Shown: positions 1 to 7,717, numbered from the stretch's first letter. The stretch: DNA of 64,000 nt from Bacteroidales bacterium (GCA_017480345.1 JAFVAU010000021.1:62001-126000); one strand, 5' to 3'. Numbers and translations are program-made. The notes: generated by a model not told the origin, from the letters alone.

Positions 1-924
1 ACCAACAAAGGGAAAGAGGTCATCAGCATCTACGAGGTGGTTTCCTCCTGCGGCTGCACGGACGTCAAGTGGACCAAGGGAACCATCGCTCCCGGCGAGA
101 GCGGAACCATATCGGCCACCTACAAGAATGAAGACGGCCCCATGCCCTTTGACAAAACGCTTACCGTATACATTTCCGGCGTCAAAAGGCCGGTGGTGCT
201 GCGCCTGATGGGCGTGGTGCACGAGAAAAAGAAATCCCTGAGCCAGCTCTACGGCGCTGAAAAGCTCGGGGATTTTGGTCTCAAGGCCCGCAAATTCAAA
301 ACCGCCACCCTGAAGCAGGGACTCTCCGTGAGCGAAACCGCCACGGTGGCCAATCTGGGCAAGAAGCCACTGAAGGTAGAATGGGCCGATGTCTCCCCCC
401 AGCTCAGCCTCTCCCTCACCCCTAACCCCATCCCGGCGGGCAGCACCGCCACCCTCACCTTCACCATCCGGGCCGATTCCGCCCTTTACGGGAAAACGGT
501 CTACCATGCCACTCCCGTCCTGAACGGGAAGAAGGCGGCCGAGGGGCTGGAAGTATCGGCCTATACGCAGGAGAATTTCGCCTCCTGGAGCAGCGAGCGG
601 AGGGATAAGGCGCCCCTCCCGGTGATGCAGTCAAGCACCATCAACCTGGGAACGGTGAAAAAGGGGGAAAAGAAGGAAATCGTCTTCGAATGCTCCAATC
701 GCGGAAAAGAGGCCTTCCATATCTACAAGGCCGATGCCGAAGTGCCTGCCCTCAAAGCCGTTTCCCTTCCGGACGTAGCCCCCGGCAAAAAGGAAAACCT
801 CCGCTTCACCCTTGACACCGCCGCCCTCCCAGAAGGGGAAAACGTCATCATGGTTTCCCTTACCACCAACTCTCCCCTCCGCCCGCTTGTTAACCTTTTC
901 GTAGCAATTGTCATTAAAAAATAG
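1..924 (+). CDS. DUF1573-family protein, 5' end cut by the window edge
   Basis: The reading frame is open from base 1 (in frame: T-N-K-G-K-E-V) to the TAG at 922-924, so the GTG at 37 is internal and the true start lies outside the window. The 307 visible residues begin in a DUF1573 immunoglobulin-like domain with the hallmark S-C-G-C-T motif (about residues 15-19). A second Ig/ASH-like module with I-N-L-G-T-V-K-K-G-E starts near residue 213. DUF1573 proteins are abundant, usually exported Bacteroidetes proteins of unknown role; the signal peptide cannot be seen here. The stop codon runs directly into a hairpin repeat (924-1039) that probably ends the transcript. Family assignment is firm; function is unknown. 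Confidence 0.85.
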   Translation, partial: TNKGKEVISIYEVVSSCGCTDVKWTKGTIAPGESGTISATYKNEDGPMPFDKTLTVYISGVKRPVVLRLMGVVHEKKKSLSQLYGAEKLGDFGLKARKFKTATLKQGLSVSETATVANLGKKPLKVEWADVSPQLSLSLTPNPIPAGSTATLTFTIRADSALYGKTVYHATPVLNGKKAAEGLEVSAYTQENFASWSSERRDKAPLPVMQSSTINLGTVKKGEKKEIVFECSNRGKEAFHIYKADAEVPALKAVSLPDVAPGKKENLRFTLDTAALPEGENVIMVSLTTNSPLRPLVNLFVAIVIKK

Positions 925-1039
925 GCAAAGGTATATATGCTCAAACCGTCGCTTCGCGACCCCTCCCAACCTTTCGGTTGGGCCCCTCCCTCTTACAAGG
1001 CCGAGGGTGGCCATGGGTTTGAGCATATACACCTTTGCC
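924..1039 (-). repeat. Structured hairpin repeat, copy 1 (private arms, shared core)
   Basis: Arms 924-947 (ggcaaaggtatatatgctca...) and 1016-1039 are inverted repeats that match at 23 of 24 positions. They enclose a 68-nt core (948-1015) that recurs at 40146-40216 with different arms. On the plus strand the core holds gtcgcttcgcgac (a 5-bp hairpin), a second hairpin cccaacc-tttc-ggttggg, and then the invariant block cccctccctcttacaagg. The single arm mismatch is A-C on the plus strand but G-U in minus-strand RNA, which favours the minus strand as the structured product. The element begins on the last base of the DUF1573 stop codon. It may act as a terminator here. I do not recognise it as a named element. 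Confidence 0.85.
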
Positions 1040-1065
1040 CATTCCAGCAAAATTTATTAAATTTG
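1034..1065 (+). promoter_or_regulatory. Promoter of the parE operon
   Basis: TTTG at 1034-1037 and TAAATTTG at 1058-1065 are separated by 20 nt, matching the Bacteroidetes -33/-7 consensus. The parE ATG lies 19 nt downstream. The -33 box falls inside the 3' arm of the hairpin repeat, so the repeat supplies half of this promoter. Confidence 0.75.
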
Positions 1066-1084
1066 TAGGTTAAATAGAAGACGA

Positions 1085-2995
1085 ATGGCAGAGATTGTAA
1101 ACACCACCTACAACGACGATTCCATCCAGACCCTGGAATGGAACGAGCATATCCGCCGCAGGGCGGGCATGTATATCGGCCGGCTGGGAAACGGAGACCG
1201 CCAGGGAGATGGTATCTATGTGCTCTTGAAGGAAATCGTGGACAACTCCATCGACGAGTTTTCCATGGGCTTCGGCAAGCGCATAGACATCACCATCGAA
1301 GACAAGACGGTGACCGTCCGGGACTTCGGCCGCGGCATTCCCCTGAACAAGGTGGTGGACGCGACCTCCAAGCTCAACACCGGCGGCAAGTTTGACGACA
1401 CCAACTTCAAGAAGTCCGTAGGTATGAACGGCGTGGGCACCAAGGCCGTGAACGCCATGTCCGTGGATTTCTACGTGGCCTCCTACCGTGAGGGCCAGTG
1501 CTCCTACGCCCATTTCACCCGGGGCACGCTGCTGGAAAGCGCCATCGTCCCTTCCAATGAGAAAAACGGCACCTTCATCCGCTTCACCCCGGACGAGGAA
1601 ATGTTCAACGACTTTTCCTTCCACATGGAATTCGTGGAAAGCATGGTCAAGAACTATTCCTACCTCAAGAAGGGCCTCACGCTGAACCTGAACGGTACGC
1701 CGTACAAGAGCGAGAACGGCCTGCTGGACCTGGTGAGCGAGAACATGAACGAGACGCCCCTCTATCCCCTCATCCACCTGGAAGGGGAAGACATTGAGAT
1801 TGTGCTCACCCACGGCAACAGCTACGGAGAGAATATCGCCACCTTCGTGAACGGGCAGAACACCCGCGATGGAGGTACGCACCTGGCTGCCTATAGGGAA
1901 GCCATCGCCAAAACCTTCAAAGACTTCTACAAGAAGGACTACAAGCCCGAAGACATCCGTCAGGGCATTGTGGGCGCCATTTCCATCCAGATTCAGGAAC
2001 CCATCTTCGAGGGCCAGACCAAGACCAAGCTGGGAAGCACCTACATGTGGGAAAAGCAGGTGAAAGGGGCCGACGGAACCTCTTCCGTGGACCGCGGACC
2101 CACCATCCGCACCTTCGTGAACGACTTTGTCACCAAATACCTGAACGACTACCTCCACATGCACATGGAGATTGTCCCGGTGATTGAAGACAAGATCAAG
2201 GCCTCCCAGGCGGAGCGCGAGGAGATTGCCGGCGTGCAGAAAAAGAGCCGCGAGCGGGCCAAGCGCACCGCCGTGTACAACCGCAAGCTCCGCGACTGCC
2301 GCTATCACTTCTCCGACACCAAGTTCCCCAAGGGAATGGAAGACCAGAAGGAAAAGACCTCCATCTTCATCACGGAGGGAGACTCCGCCTCCGGTACCAT
2401 CACCAAGGTGAGGGACGCCAACAACCAGGCCGTCTTCTCCCTCAGGGGAAAGCCCATCAACTGCTTCAAGGAAAGCCGCAAGCGGGTGGCGGAGAACGAG
2501 GAGCTGAACCTCCTCATATCGGCCCTGGGCGTGGAGGAAGACCTGGAGAACCTGCGCTACAACAACATCATTGTGGCAACGGATGCCGATGACGACGGCA
2601 TGCACATCCGCATGCTGGTGCTCACCTTCATCATGAAGTACTACCCGGAGCTCATCCGCCGCGGCCATGTGTTCATCCTGCAGACGCCCCTGTTCCGCGT
2701 ACACAACAAGAAAGAACGCCGCTACTGCTATTCCATCGAAGAGCGGGACAAGGCGGTGAAAGCGCTGAAAACCGGCGTGGAGATTACCCGGTTCAAAGGT
2801 CTGGGAGAAATCTCCTCCGACGAGTTCGTGGACTTCATCGGGGAAAACATGCGCCTGGATACCGTAAAACTGTCCGACGAGGAGTCCATCTCCACCATCA
2901 TGGAGTTCTACATGGGCATCAACACCTATGAACGCCAGCACTTTATCATGGACAACCTCCGGAGCGAAAAAGAACTGGAAGACGTAAACATCTGA
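1085..2995 (+). CDS. parE: DNA topoisomerase IV subunit B (ParE)
   Basis: The 636-residue GHKL ATPase/Toprim subunit of topoisomerase IV decatenates daughter chromosomes together with ParC, which is not in this window. The N-terminal ATPase shows R-R-R-A-G-M-Y-I-G and D-N-S-I-D-E-F (residues 24-60), D-F-G-R-G-I-P and the lid G-M-N-G-V-G-T-K-A-V-N-A. The Toprim domain starts with E-G-D-S-A-S-G near residue 430 and has the metal triad in D-A-D-D-D-G-M-H-I. Its length and the sequence K-P-I-N-C-F-K fit the Bacteroidetes ParE branch rather than GyrB, which is longer in this phylum. The stop codon overlaps the next start (TGATG), so it leads a three-gene operon with two lipid genes. Confidence 0.93.
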   Translation: MAEIVNTTYNDDSIQTLEWNEHIRRRAGMYIGRLGNGDRQGDGIYVLLKEIVDNSIDEFSMGFGKRIDITIEDKTVTVRDFGRGIPLNKVVDATSKLNTGGKFDDTNFKKSVGMNGVGTKAVNAMSVDFYVASYREGQCSYAHFTRGTLLESAIVPSNEKNGTFIRFTPDEEMFNDFSFHMEFVESMVKNYSYLKKGLTLNLNGTPYKSENGLLDLVSENMNETPLYPLIHLEGEDIEIVLTHGNSYGENIATFVNGQNTRDGGTHLAAYREAIAKTFKDFYKKDYKPEDIRQGIVGAISIQIQEPIFEGQTKTKLGSTYMWEKQVKGADGTSSVDRGPTIRTFVNDFVTKYLNDYLHMHMEIVPVIEDKIKASQAEREEIAGVQKKSRERAKRTAVYNRKLRDCRYHFSDTKFPKGMEDQKEKTSIFITEGDSASGTITKVRDANNQAVFSLRGKPINCFKESRKRVAENEELNLLISALGVEEDLENLRYNNIIVATDADDDGMHIRMLVLTFIMKYYPELIRRGHVFILQTPLFRVHNKKERRYCYSIEERDKAVKALKTGVEITRFKGLGEISSDEFVDFIGENMRLDTVKLSDEESISTIMEFYMGINTYERQHFIMDNLRSEKELEDVNI

Positions 2996-3597
2996 TGGCT
3001 AAGAAACTGAAAACTACCGTGAGCCCCCGCTGGGCCAAGTTCTGCGGCTGGCTCCTGAAGAAAATGGGCTGGGAAAGCGTAGGCGGTCCCATGAAAGAGC
3101 CCAAGGCAATTGTACTGGGTGTTCCCCATACCACCGTGTGGGATTTCCTGGTATGCTATCTGTTCTATTCCCAATTCGGCAAAGTAGCCCATATCATGGT
3201 GAAGAAGAGCTTCTTCTTCTGGCCCCTGGGCCCCATCCTGAAGGCCTGCGGTGCCGTTCCCACGGATTTGAGCAGCCCTGCCACCACCGTAAAGAGCCTC
3301 ATCGAGGTGATGGAGGGCGTGGATGAATTCCACCTGGCCCTGGCACCCGAAGGCTCCCGCTCCATCGTGAAAAGATGGAAAAGCGGCTACCACCTGATGG
3401 CCAAGGAAACCGGTGCCACCGTCTATCTGGGGTATTATGACTGGGGCCGCAAGCGAATCTCCGTGGGAGAGCCTTTTGAAATCACAGACGACGCAAAGTC
3501 CGATATGGAACGTATCTACGATCACTACCGTCCTCTGGGCCTGCAAGGCTACCACAAGGACCAGTATGCCGTACCTGAACCTAAATCCGAGAAATAA
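2995..3597 (+). CDS. 1-acyl-glycerol-3-phosphate acyltransferase-like protein (PlsC family)
   Basis: This 200-residue protein carries the acyltransferase motifs H-T-T-V-W-D (HX4D, about residues 45-50) and A-P-E-G-S-R (about 117-122), in place of the more usual PEGTR. A hydrophobic stretch around F-F-F-W-P-L-G-P precedes the second motif. It should acylate a glycerolipid or related acceptor at the membrane face; the acceptor cannot be read from the sequence. It is a short member of the PlsC/LPLAT superfamily. The ATG overlaps the parE stop by one base and its own TAA overlaps the next ATG (TAATG), so translation is coupled. The acyl-CoA/ACP ligase directly downstream fits a role in fatty-acid salvage or remodelling. 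Confidence 0.85.
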   Translation: MAKKLKTTVSPRWAKFCGWLLKKMGWESVGGPMKEPKAIVLGVPHTTVWDFLVCYLFYSQFGKVAHIMVKKSFFFWPLGPILKACGAVPTDLSSPATTVKSLIEVMEGVDEFHLALAPEGSRSIVKRWKSGYHLMAKETGATVYLGYYDWGRKRISVGEPFEITDDAKSDMERIYDHYRPLGLQGYHKDQYAVPEPKSEK

Positions 3598-5303
3598 TGG
3601 CCAAGAAAATCAAGAGTCCCTACAAGGCCTGGCGCAAGTACCGCGGTCGCGAGAATACCTACACCACCCTTCACAAGGTCTTTGACTACGCCACTACCAC
3701 CTATGCCAAGAAGGTTGCCTACCAGTTTGTGGACGGCGGCCAGAAATACACTTACGAGGAATTCCGCCGCAAGGCCGAGCAACTGTCCATGCGCATGACG
3801 CGCTTTGGCATCAAGCACGGAGACCGCGTGGCCATCTTCTCGCAGAACATGCCCAACTGGGTAGTGGCCTTCTTCTCCGCCACGGCCTTTGGCCGCGTGG
3901 CGGTTCCGGTGCTTCCGGACAGTTCCGAGACGGAGCTTACCAACATCCTCACCCACTCGGAAAGCCGTGTGCTGTTCATTTCCCAGCGCATGATGCCCAA
4001 GCTGAGCGAGGAATGCAAGGCAAAGCTAACCCTGATTATCGACATCGAAACTTTCGAGTTCATCAAGAAGAACAAGGAAGACTTCAAGTGCAACGGCTGG
4101 GTGAAAGACCCCCAGCCCGACGATCTCGCCTGCATCATCTACACCTCCGGGACCACCGGCAAGGCCAAGGGCGTGATGCTGAGCCACCGCAACCTCTCCA
4201 GCAACCTGGCGGCGGCCTTCAAGGCCAAGCCCGCCTTCAAGAGAGACCGTTTCCTGAGCATCCTGCCGGCCGCCCACACCTATGAGATGAGCGTATCTAC
4301 GCTCTATTCCTTCTATGTGGGTGCCACCTGCTTTACCCTCCAGAAACCCCCGACTCCCACCATCCTCATGGCCGCCATGAAGGAAGTGAAGCCCACCATC
4401 GTGTGCTCGGTTCCGCTGGTTATCGAGAAGGTGGTCAAAAACAGCGTGTGGCCCACTATCCAGAAAAGCCGCGTACTGTCCTGGATGGAAAAGCACTTTC
4501 CCCGTATCCTGCACTGGTTCATCGGCCGGAAGATGGTGGCCTCCTTCGGCGGAAAACTGGAATTCCTGGGCGTAGGCGGGGCTAAGTTGGATCAGGCGGT
4601 GGAGAAATTCCTCATCGAATGCCACTTCCCCTATGCCGTGGGCTACGGCCTCACGGAGACGGCTCCGCTGGTGTGCAACGTGATGGTGAACAAGAAAAAG
4701 CACCTGGGTTCCATCGGCCCGGCTTCCTATAAGGTGGAAGTGCGGCTGGACAACGTGAATCCCGAAACGAGCGAAGGCGAGATTGTGGTACGAGGCAATA
4801 ATGTGATGCTGGGTTATTATAAGGATCCCGAGCGCACGCTGCAGGTCCTGGACGACGATGGCTGGTTCCACACCAACGACATCGCCTGCATGGATGAAGA
4901 GGGGCTCTATTACATCAAGGGCCGTCTGAACAACACCATCCTGGGCCCTTCCGGAGAAAACATCTATCCGGAAGAGATTGAGCAGGTGATCAACAACATG
5001 GAAGGCGTGGAAGAATCCCTGGTGATGGAAAGGGACGGCAAACTGGTGGCCCTGGTGAAATTCCAGGACAATGTGATAGACTGGGACCTGGCGGCCGAGG
5101 ACAAATGGTTCGAGGAGCTGGATGCCCGCAAGAAGGCCATCCTGGACTGGGTGAACAAGACCGTGGGCAAGAACTCCAAGATTGGCGAAGTGGATGCCAT
5201 GAAGGAGCCCTTTGAGAAGACGGCCACCCAGAAGATCCGCCGCTTCAAGTACAAGGACTCCCACGGCGACGAGCCGGAGAAACCCTCCGAAGACAAATCA
5301 TAG
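3597..5303 (+). CDS. Long-chain acyl-CoA (or acyl-ACP) synthetase, AMP-binding family
   Basis: This 568-residue ANL-superfamily adenylating enzyme should activate a fatty acid with ATP and load it onto CoA or ACP. The P-loop-like motif Y-T-S-G-T-T-G-K-A-K-G lies near residues 181-191, the A5 motif G-Y-G-L-T-E-T-A-P near 348-356, and the hinge region G-W-F-H-T-N-D-I-A and G-R-L-N-N-T-I-L follow. The C-terminal tail is lysine-rich and charged. Translation is coupled to the preceding acyltransferase (TAATG overlap), so the two probably act in sequence on one substrate. The 3' end overlaps the convergent gene at 5298-6347 by six bases. CoA and ACP ligases cannot be told apart by eye. Confidence 0.9.
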   Translation: MAKKIKSPYKAWRKYRGRENTYTTLHKVFDYATTTYAKKVAYQFVDGGQKYTYEEFRRKAEQLSMRMTRFGIKHGDRVAIFSQNMPNWVVAFFSATAFGRVAVPVLPDSSETELTNILTHSESRVLFISQRMMPKLSEECKAKLTLIIDIETFEFIKKNKEDFKCNGWVKDPQPDDLACIIYTSGTTGKAKGVMLSHRNLSSNLAAAFKAKPAFKRDRFLSILPAAHTYEMSVSTLYSFYVGATCFTLQKPPTPTILMAAMKEVKPTIVCSVPLVIEKVVKNSVWPTIQKSRVLSWMEKHFPRILHWFIGRKMVASFGGKLEFLGVGGAKLDQAVEKFLIECHFPYAVGYGLTETAPLVCNVMVNKKKHLGSIGPASYKVEVRLDNVNPETSEGEIVVRGNNVMLGYYKDPERTLQVLDDDGWFHTNDIACMDEEGLYYIKGRLNNTILGPSGENIYPEEIEQVINNMEGVEESLVMERDGKLVALVKFQDNVIDWDLAAEDKWFEELDARKKAILDWVNKTVGKNSKIGEVDAMKEPFEKTATQKIRRFKYKDSHGDEPEKPSEDKS

Positions 5304-6347
5304 GCTTGCTATATAAGCCTTCATCTGAGGAACCCGCGACAGGGCAGCATGGAATAGTGCCACCTGGTTGCGGGTTCTTACTAAATTATGCTCCGGATAT
5401 TTAATCTTGTAATAGGTGTCTCCGTTGATGTAGTCGGCAAAGAAACGCACGGCCTGCATATACGGGAACAGGCAGGCGGCATAGGGCAGGTTTTCCCTCT
5501 CGACGGGGGTTAGAAAGGTAGCGCCCTCCAAATAGCCTTTGGCAAAGGCCTCGAAGATATCCATGCGAAAATCCACCTTTTCGATGACGGGGTCATCCTC
5601 TGCCACGGGGTTGGCGGCGGTTCTCAGGAAATCTCCGAAGTCCGAGAATACGAAGGAGGGCATGAGGGTATCCAAGTCTATGACGCAGAGGATGTTCCCG
5701 TCTTTGTCAAAGAGCATGTTGTTCACCTTGGTGTCGCAGTGGCAGATGCGTTTGGGGAGCTTTCCCTCGCGGTACAGGCGCTCCGCCTTGCACATCTCCT
5801 CCTCATATTGCAGCAGGTCTTTGAGGATGGCCTGCACCTCGGGCTCTTTCATGCGGCCGACGGCATCGGCCCTGACGGCATCCCTCAGCTGCCGGGCGCG
5901 AAGCTCCATATTGTGGAAGTCCGGGATGGTCTCTCCCAGGGTGTCCGGGATGTCAGAAAGCATGGCCTCAAAGGCGCCGAAGGCCTTTCCTGCACAGTAG
6001 GAATACTCCGGATTCACCGTGTCGTAGGTGTAGGAATCCCGGATGAACACAGACACCCGCCAGAAAGTTTCCCCGTCGGTCCAATAGGTCTTTCCCGTTG
6101 CCTTGCAGGGAAGGAAAGTGAGCGTGTTCCCTCCTTTTTTCCGGATATGGGCTGTGACGCAGTCTATATTGTGCTGCAGTAGCTCCACATCTTGGAAGAT
6201 GGCATGGTTGATGCGCTGGAGGACATAATCCTCCGGCCCATCCGTGTATACGCGGAAAGTGTCGTTGATAAGGCCGCTACCCAGCGGCTTCACATCCAGG
6301 ATAGGGCCCTGGACGGCAAATTGGGAAACAATTTCAAAAGGGTTCAT
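5298..6347 (-). CDS. APH-fold sugar kinase, resembling N-acetylhexosamine 1-kinase
   Basis: This 349-residue protein has the aminoglycoside-phosphotransferase fold. The catalytic loop H-C-D-T-K-V-N-N lies near residue 204 and the metal-binding I-D-L-D-T near 223. Overall layout, including L-G-S-G-L-I-N-D-T-F near the N-terminus, resembles NahK-type N-acetylhexosamine 1-kinases common in gut Bacteroidetes and bifidobacteria. It is not expected to be a drug-resistance gene. A TTG two codons upstream is also open, but the ATG at 6347 is the better start. A TATATTTG box ends only 3 nt before this ATG, so the mRNA may be leaderless. It stands alone, convergent to the acyl ligase gene. Substrate is inferred from family resemblance only. 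Confidence 0.75.
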   Translation of the reverse strand: MNPFEIVSQFAVQGPILDVKPLGSGLINDTFRVYTDGPEDYVLQRINHAIFQDVELLQHNIDCVTAHIRKKGGNTLTFLPCKATGKTYWTDGETFWRVSVFIRDSYTYDTVNPEYSYCAGKAFGAFEAMLSDIPDTLGETIPDFHNMELRARQLRDAVRADAVGRMKEPEVQAILKDLLQYEEEMCKAERLYREGKLPKRICHCDTKVNNMLFDKDGNILCVIDLDTLMPSFVFSDFGDFLRTAANPVAEDDPVIEKVDFRMDIFEAFAKGYLEGATFLTPVERENLPYAACLFPYMQAVRFFADYINGDTYYKIKYPEHNLVRTRNQVALFHAALSRVPQMKAYIASL

Positions 6348-6350
6348 GCA

Positions 6351-6358
6351 CAAATATA
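6351..6358 (-). promoter_or_regulatory. -7 promoter box (TATATTTG) of the APH-kinase gene
   Basis: TATATTTG reads on the minus strand from 6358 to 6351, leaving 3 nt before the ATG at 6347. A TTTG at 6377-6374 could serve as -33, but the 15-nt spacing is short. If used, the transcript would start at or just after the start codon. Confidence 0.5.
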
Positions 6359-6375
6359 GGAAAAAAACAGGGACA

Positions 6376-6410
6376 AAAAAAATCCGGCACGAAAAGTGTC
6401 GGACTTTTTA
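6376..6410 (-). terminator. Terminator of the rpsF-rpsR-rplI operon
   Basis: On the minus strand, the hairpin tccgacac-ttttc-gtgccgga (one internal mismatch) is followed by a run of eight T. It lies just after the rplI stop codon and is flanked by A residues on the 5' side. Confidence 0.75.
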
Positions 6411-6428
6411 AGGGATGGTTTGAGTGGA

Positions 6429-6875
6429 TTACTCGGCTACCACGTTGAACTTGAAGGTACCCTTGATGGCCTTGTAAATCTTTACGGCGGCCTCGTACTC
6501 ACCCACTTCCTTCACCTCGCCGGCGAGGATGGTGATGTCCTTCTTGTCAATGTTCAGACCCTTGGCGCTGAGAGCCTCGGCCAGGTCCATGGTGGTGACG
6601 CTGCCGTAGAGCTTGCCGCTCTCGGAAACTTTCACCTTCACCTCTACGGTCTGGGCATTGATAGTAGCAGCCTGGGCCTCAGCATCGGCCACAAGCTTAG
6701 CCTCTTTGTGAGCGCGCTGACGGAGGGTCTCCGCGTGCTGCTTCTTCACACTCTCGGTGGCCACGGTGGCATAGCCCTGGGGCACCAGATAGTTCATAGC
6801 ATAACCGGCCTTTACCTTTACAATTTCACCGGCGTAACCCAGATTGGTTACATCTTTCTTAAGCAAAATTTCCAT
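6429..6875 (-). CDS. rplI: 50S ribosomal protein L9
   Basis: This 148-residue protein starts M-E-I-L-L-K-K-D-V-T-N-L-G and has the L9 N-domain signature G-x-V-V-x-V-K-x-G-Y-A-x-N-Y-L-x-P (here E-I-V-K-V-K-A-G-Y-A-M-N-Y-L-V-P, about residues 18-33). A long connecting helix and a C-terminal rRNA-binding domain follow. Length is normal. It is the last gene of the S6-S18-L9 operon, 8 nt after rpsR, and is followed by a hairpin terminator. Firm assignment. Confidence 0.96.
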   Translation of the reverse strand: MEILLKKDVTNLGYAGEIVKVKAGYAMNYLVPQGYATVATESVKKQHAETLRQRAHKEAKLVADAEAQAATINAQTVEVKVKVSESGKLYGSVTTMDLAEALSAKGLNIDKKDITILAGEVKEVGEYEAAVKIYKAIKGTFKFNVVAE

Positions 6876-6883
6876 AAGGCAGA

Positions 6884-7153
6884 TTATTTAAGGAGGTCAG
6901 TAACATACGGAAGCAGGGCCAGGGAGCGGGCGCGCTTGATGGCCTGGGCAACCTTGCGCTGGAACTTCAGGGAAGTACCGGTGATGCGGCGGGGAAGAAT
7001 CTTACCCTGCTCGTTGAGGAACTTCTTGAGGAACTCAGGATCTTTGTAATCTACATACTTGATACCGGCCTTCTTGAAGCGGCAGTATTTCTTCTTGCGA
7101 ACCTCCACGGTGGGGGGATTCAAATAGCGGATTTCTTTATTCTCGTTTGCCAT
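6884..7153 (-). CDS. rpsR: 30S ribosomal protein S18
   Basis: This 89-residue basic protein contains the S18 core [17 protein letters not shown], then [22 protein letters not shown] and L-A-L-L-P-Y. It forms a heterodimer with S6 on the small-subunit platform. It lies between rpsF (18 nt upstream) and rplI, the standard bacterial order. The ATG at 7153 gives the usual length. Confidence 0.97.
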   Translation of the reverse strand: MANENKEIRYLNPPTVEVRKKKYCRFKKAGIKYVDYKDPEFLKKFLNEQGKILPRRITGTSLKFQRKVAQAIKRARSLALLPYVTDLLK

Positions 7154-7171
7154 AATTTTTTCCTCCTTTAA

Positions 7172-7567
7172 TTATTCAGCGTCCTGGGCCTCGGCGGTTT
7201 CCTCGGTGGCGGGAGCCTGAGGAGCGGTAGCCTTGGCGGCTTTGTTAGCGCGGCGCTTCTCTGCATAGGCCACTGCGTCTTTGTCAAGAGCGACAGTGAG
7301 GAAGCGGATGATGCGCTCGTCACGGTGATACTGGGTTTCGAGGGTGGCAACGAAAGAACTTTCTGCCTTGAACTGAATCAGGTAATAAAAACCTGTGGTT
7401 TTGTGCTGGATGGGATAAGCGAGCTGACGCAGGCCCCAATCCTCCTGGTACACAACCTCACCGCCGTTGTCTTCGATGAGCTTGACGTACTTGGCAACCG
7501 CTTCCTTCATCTGGGTGTCAGACAAAACGGGAGTTGCAATGAAAACGGTTTCGTACTGGTTAACCAT
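7172..7567 (-). CDS. rpsF: 30S ribosomal protein S6
   Basis: This 131-residue protein begins M-V-N-Q-Y-E-T-V-F-I-A-T-P-V-L, the typical S6 start, and has the conserved W-G-L-R-Q-L-A-Y-P-I motif near residues 44-53. An Ala/Glu/Thr-rich C-terminal tail (T-A-P-Q-A-P-A-T-E-E-T-A-E) extends beyond the folded domain, as in many Bacteroidetes S6 proteins. It is the first gene of the operon. A promoter lies at 7636-7666 and a possible autoregulatory S6:S18-binding hairpin in the leader. Confidence 0.96.
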   Translation of the reverse strand: MVNQYETVFIATPVLSDTQMKEAVAKYVKLIEDNGGEVVYQEDWGLRQLAYPIQHKTTGFYYLIQFKAESSFVATLETQYHRDERIIRFLTVALDKDAVAYAEKRRANKAAKATAPQAPATEETAEAQDAE

Positions 7568-7599
7568 TGTTTGTTAATTTGTTGTTAATAAATGTTTTA

Positions 7600-7634
7600 T
7601 GTTCTTTCCGGACCTTCAGGTCGCAAAAAGGACT
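7600..7634 (-). promoter_or_regulatory. Candidate S6:S18-binding leader element upstream of rpsF
   Basis: The minus-strand leader contains gcGACC-tgaa-GGTCCGGaaag: a 4-bp hairpin followed directly by a CCG. Ribosomal S6:S18 leaders in many bacteria present a bulged CCG next to a short hairpin to the S6:S18 dimer. Only the short stem and the CCG are visible here, so this is a tentative match that needs a covariance-model search. Confidence 0.35.
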
Positions 7635-7635
7635 G

Positions 7636-7666
7636 CAAATGTAGGCATTTTATTTCAATAAAACAA
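7636..7666 (-). promoter_or_regulatory. Promoter of the rpsF operon
   Basis: Minus-strand TTG (7666-7664) and TACATTTG (7643-7636) are separated by 20 nt, a good match to the Bacteroidetes -33/-7 consensus. The predicted leader before the rpsF ATG is about 60 nt. Confidence 0.7.
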
Positions 7667-7678
7667 GTTTTTCTGCCT

Positions 7679-7710
7679 TTTGGAATTGGTAGAGGAAATG
7701 ATTATATTTG
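7679..7710 (+). promoter_or_regulatory. Promoter of the LpxL-like gene
   Basis: TTTG at 7679-7682 and TATATTTG at 7703-7710 are separated by 20 nt, an excellent -33/-7 match. The ATG at 7718 is only 7 nt after the -7 box, so the transcript should be leaderless or nearly so. This decides the start over the longer upstream-open frame. Confidence 0.75.
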
Positions 7711-7717
7711 TAGAATC

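Noticed and set aside
37..924. GTG at 37 as the start of the DUF1573 gene
   Set aside because: The frame is open to base 1 and the upstream residues continue the DUF1573 domain.
631..1050. Minus-strand ORFs at 631-1050 and 40039-40251 sharing K-P-M-A-T-L-G-L-V-R-G-R-G
   Set aside because: The shared peptide is just the translation of the hairpin-repeat core; the frames run through arms and flanking genes with no other conservation.
1070..2941. 623-codon open frame on the minus strand opposite parE
   Set aside because: His/Val/Gly-rich antisense shadow of a strongly biased gene; no domain, and the plus-strand ParE is clear. The same applies to other long antisense frames (for example 8644-10122, 12211-13743, 22469-24067, 43890-45743).
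5298..6347. Aminoglycoside resistance gene (also 60529-61422)
   Set aside because: Both have the APH fold, but they resemble sugar-kinase-like and TIGR02172 groups, with no resistance-gene context.
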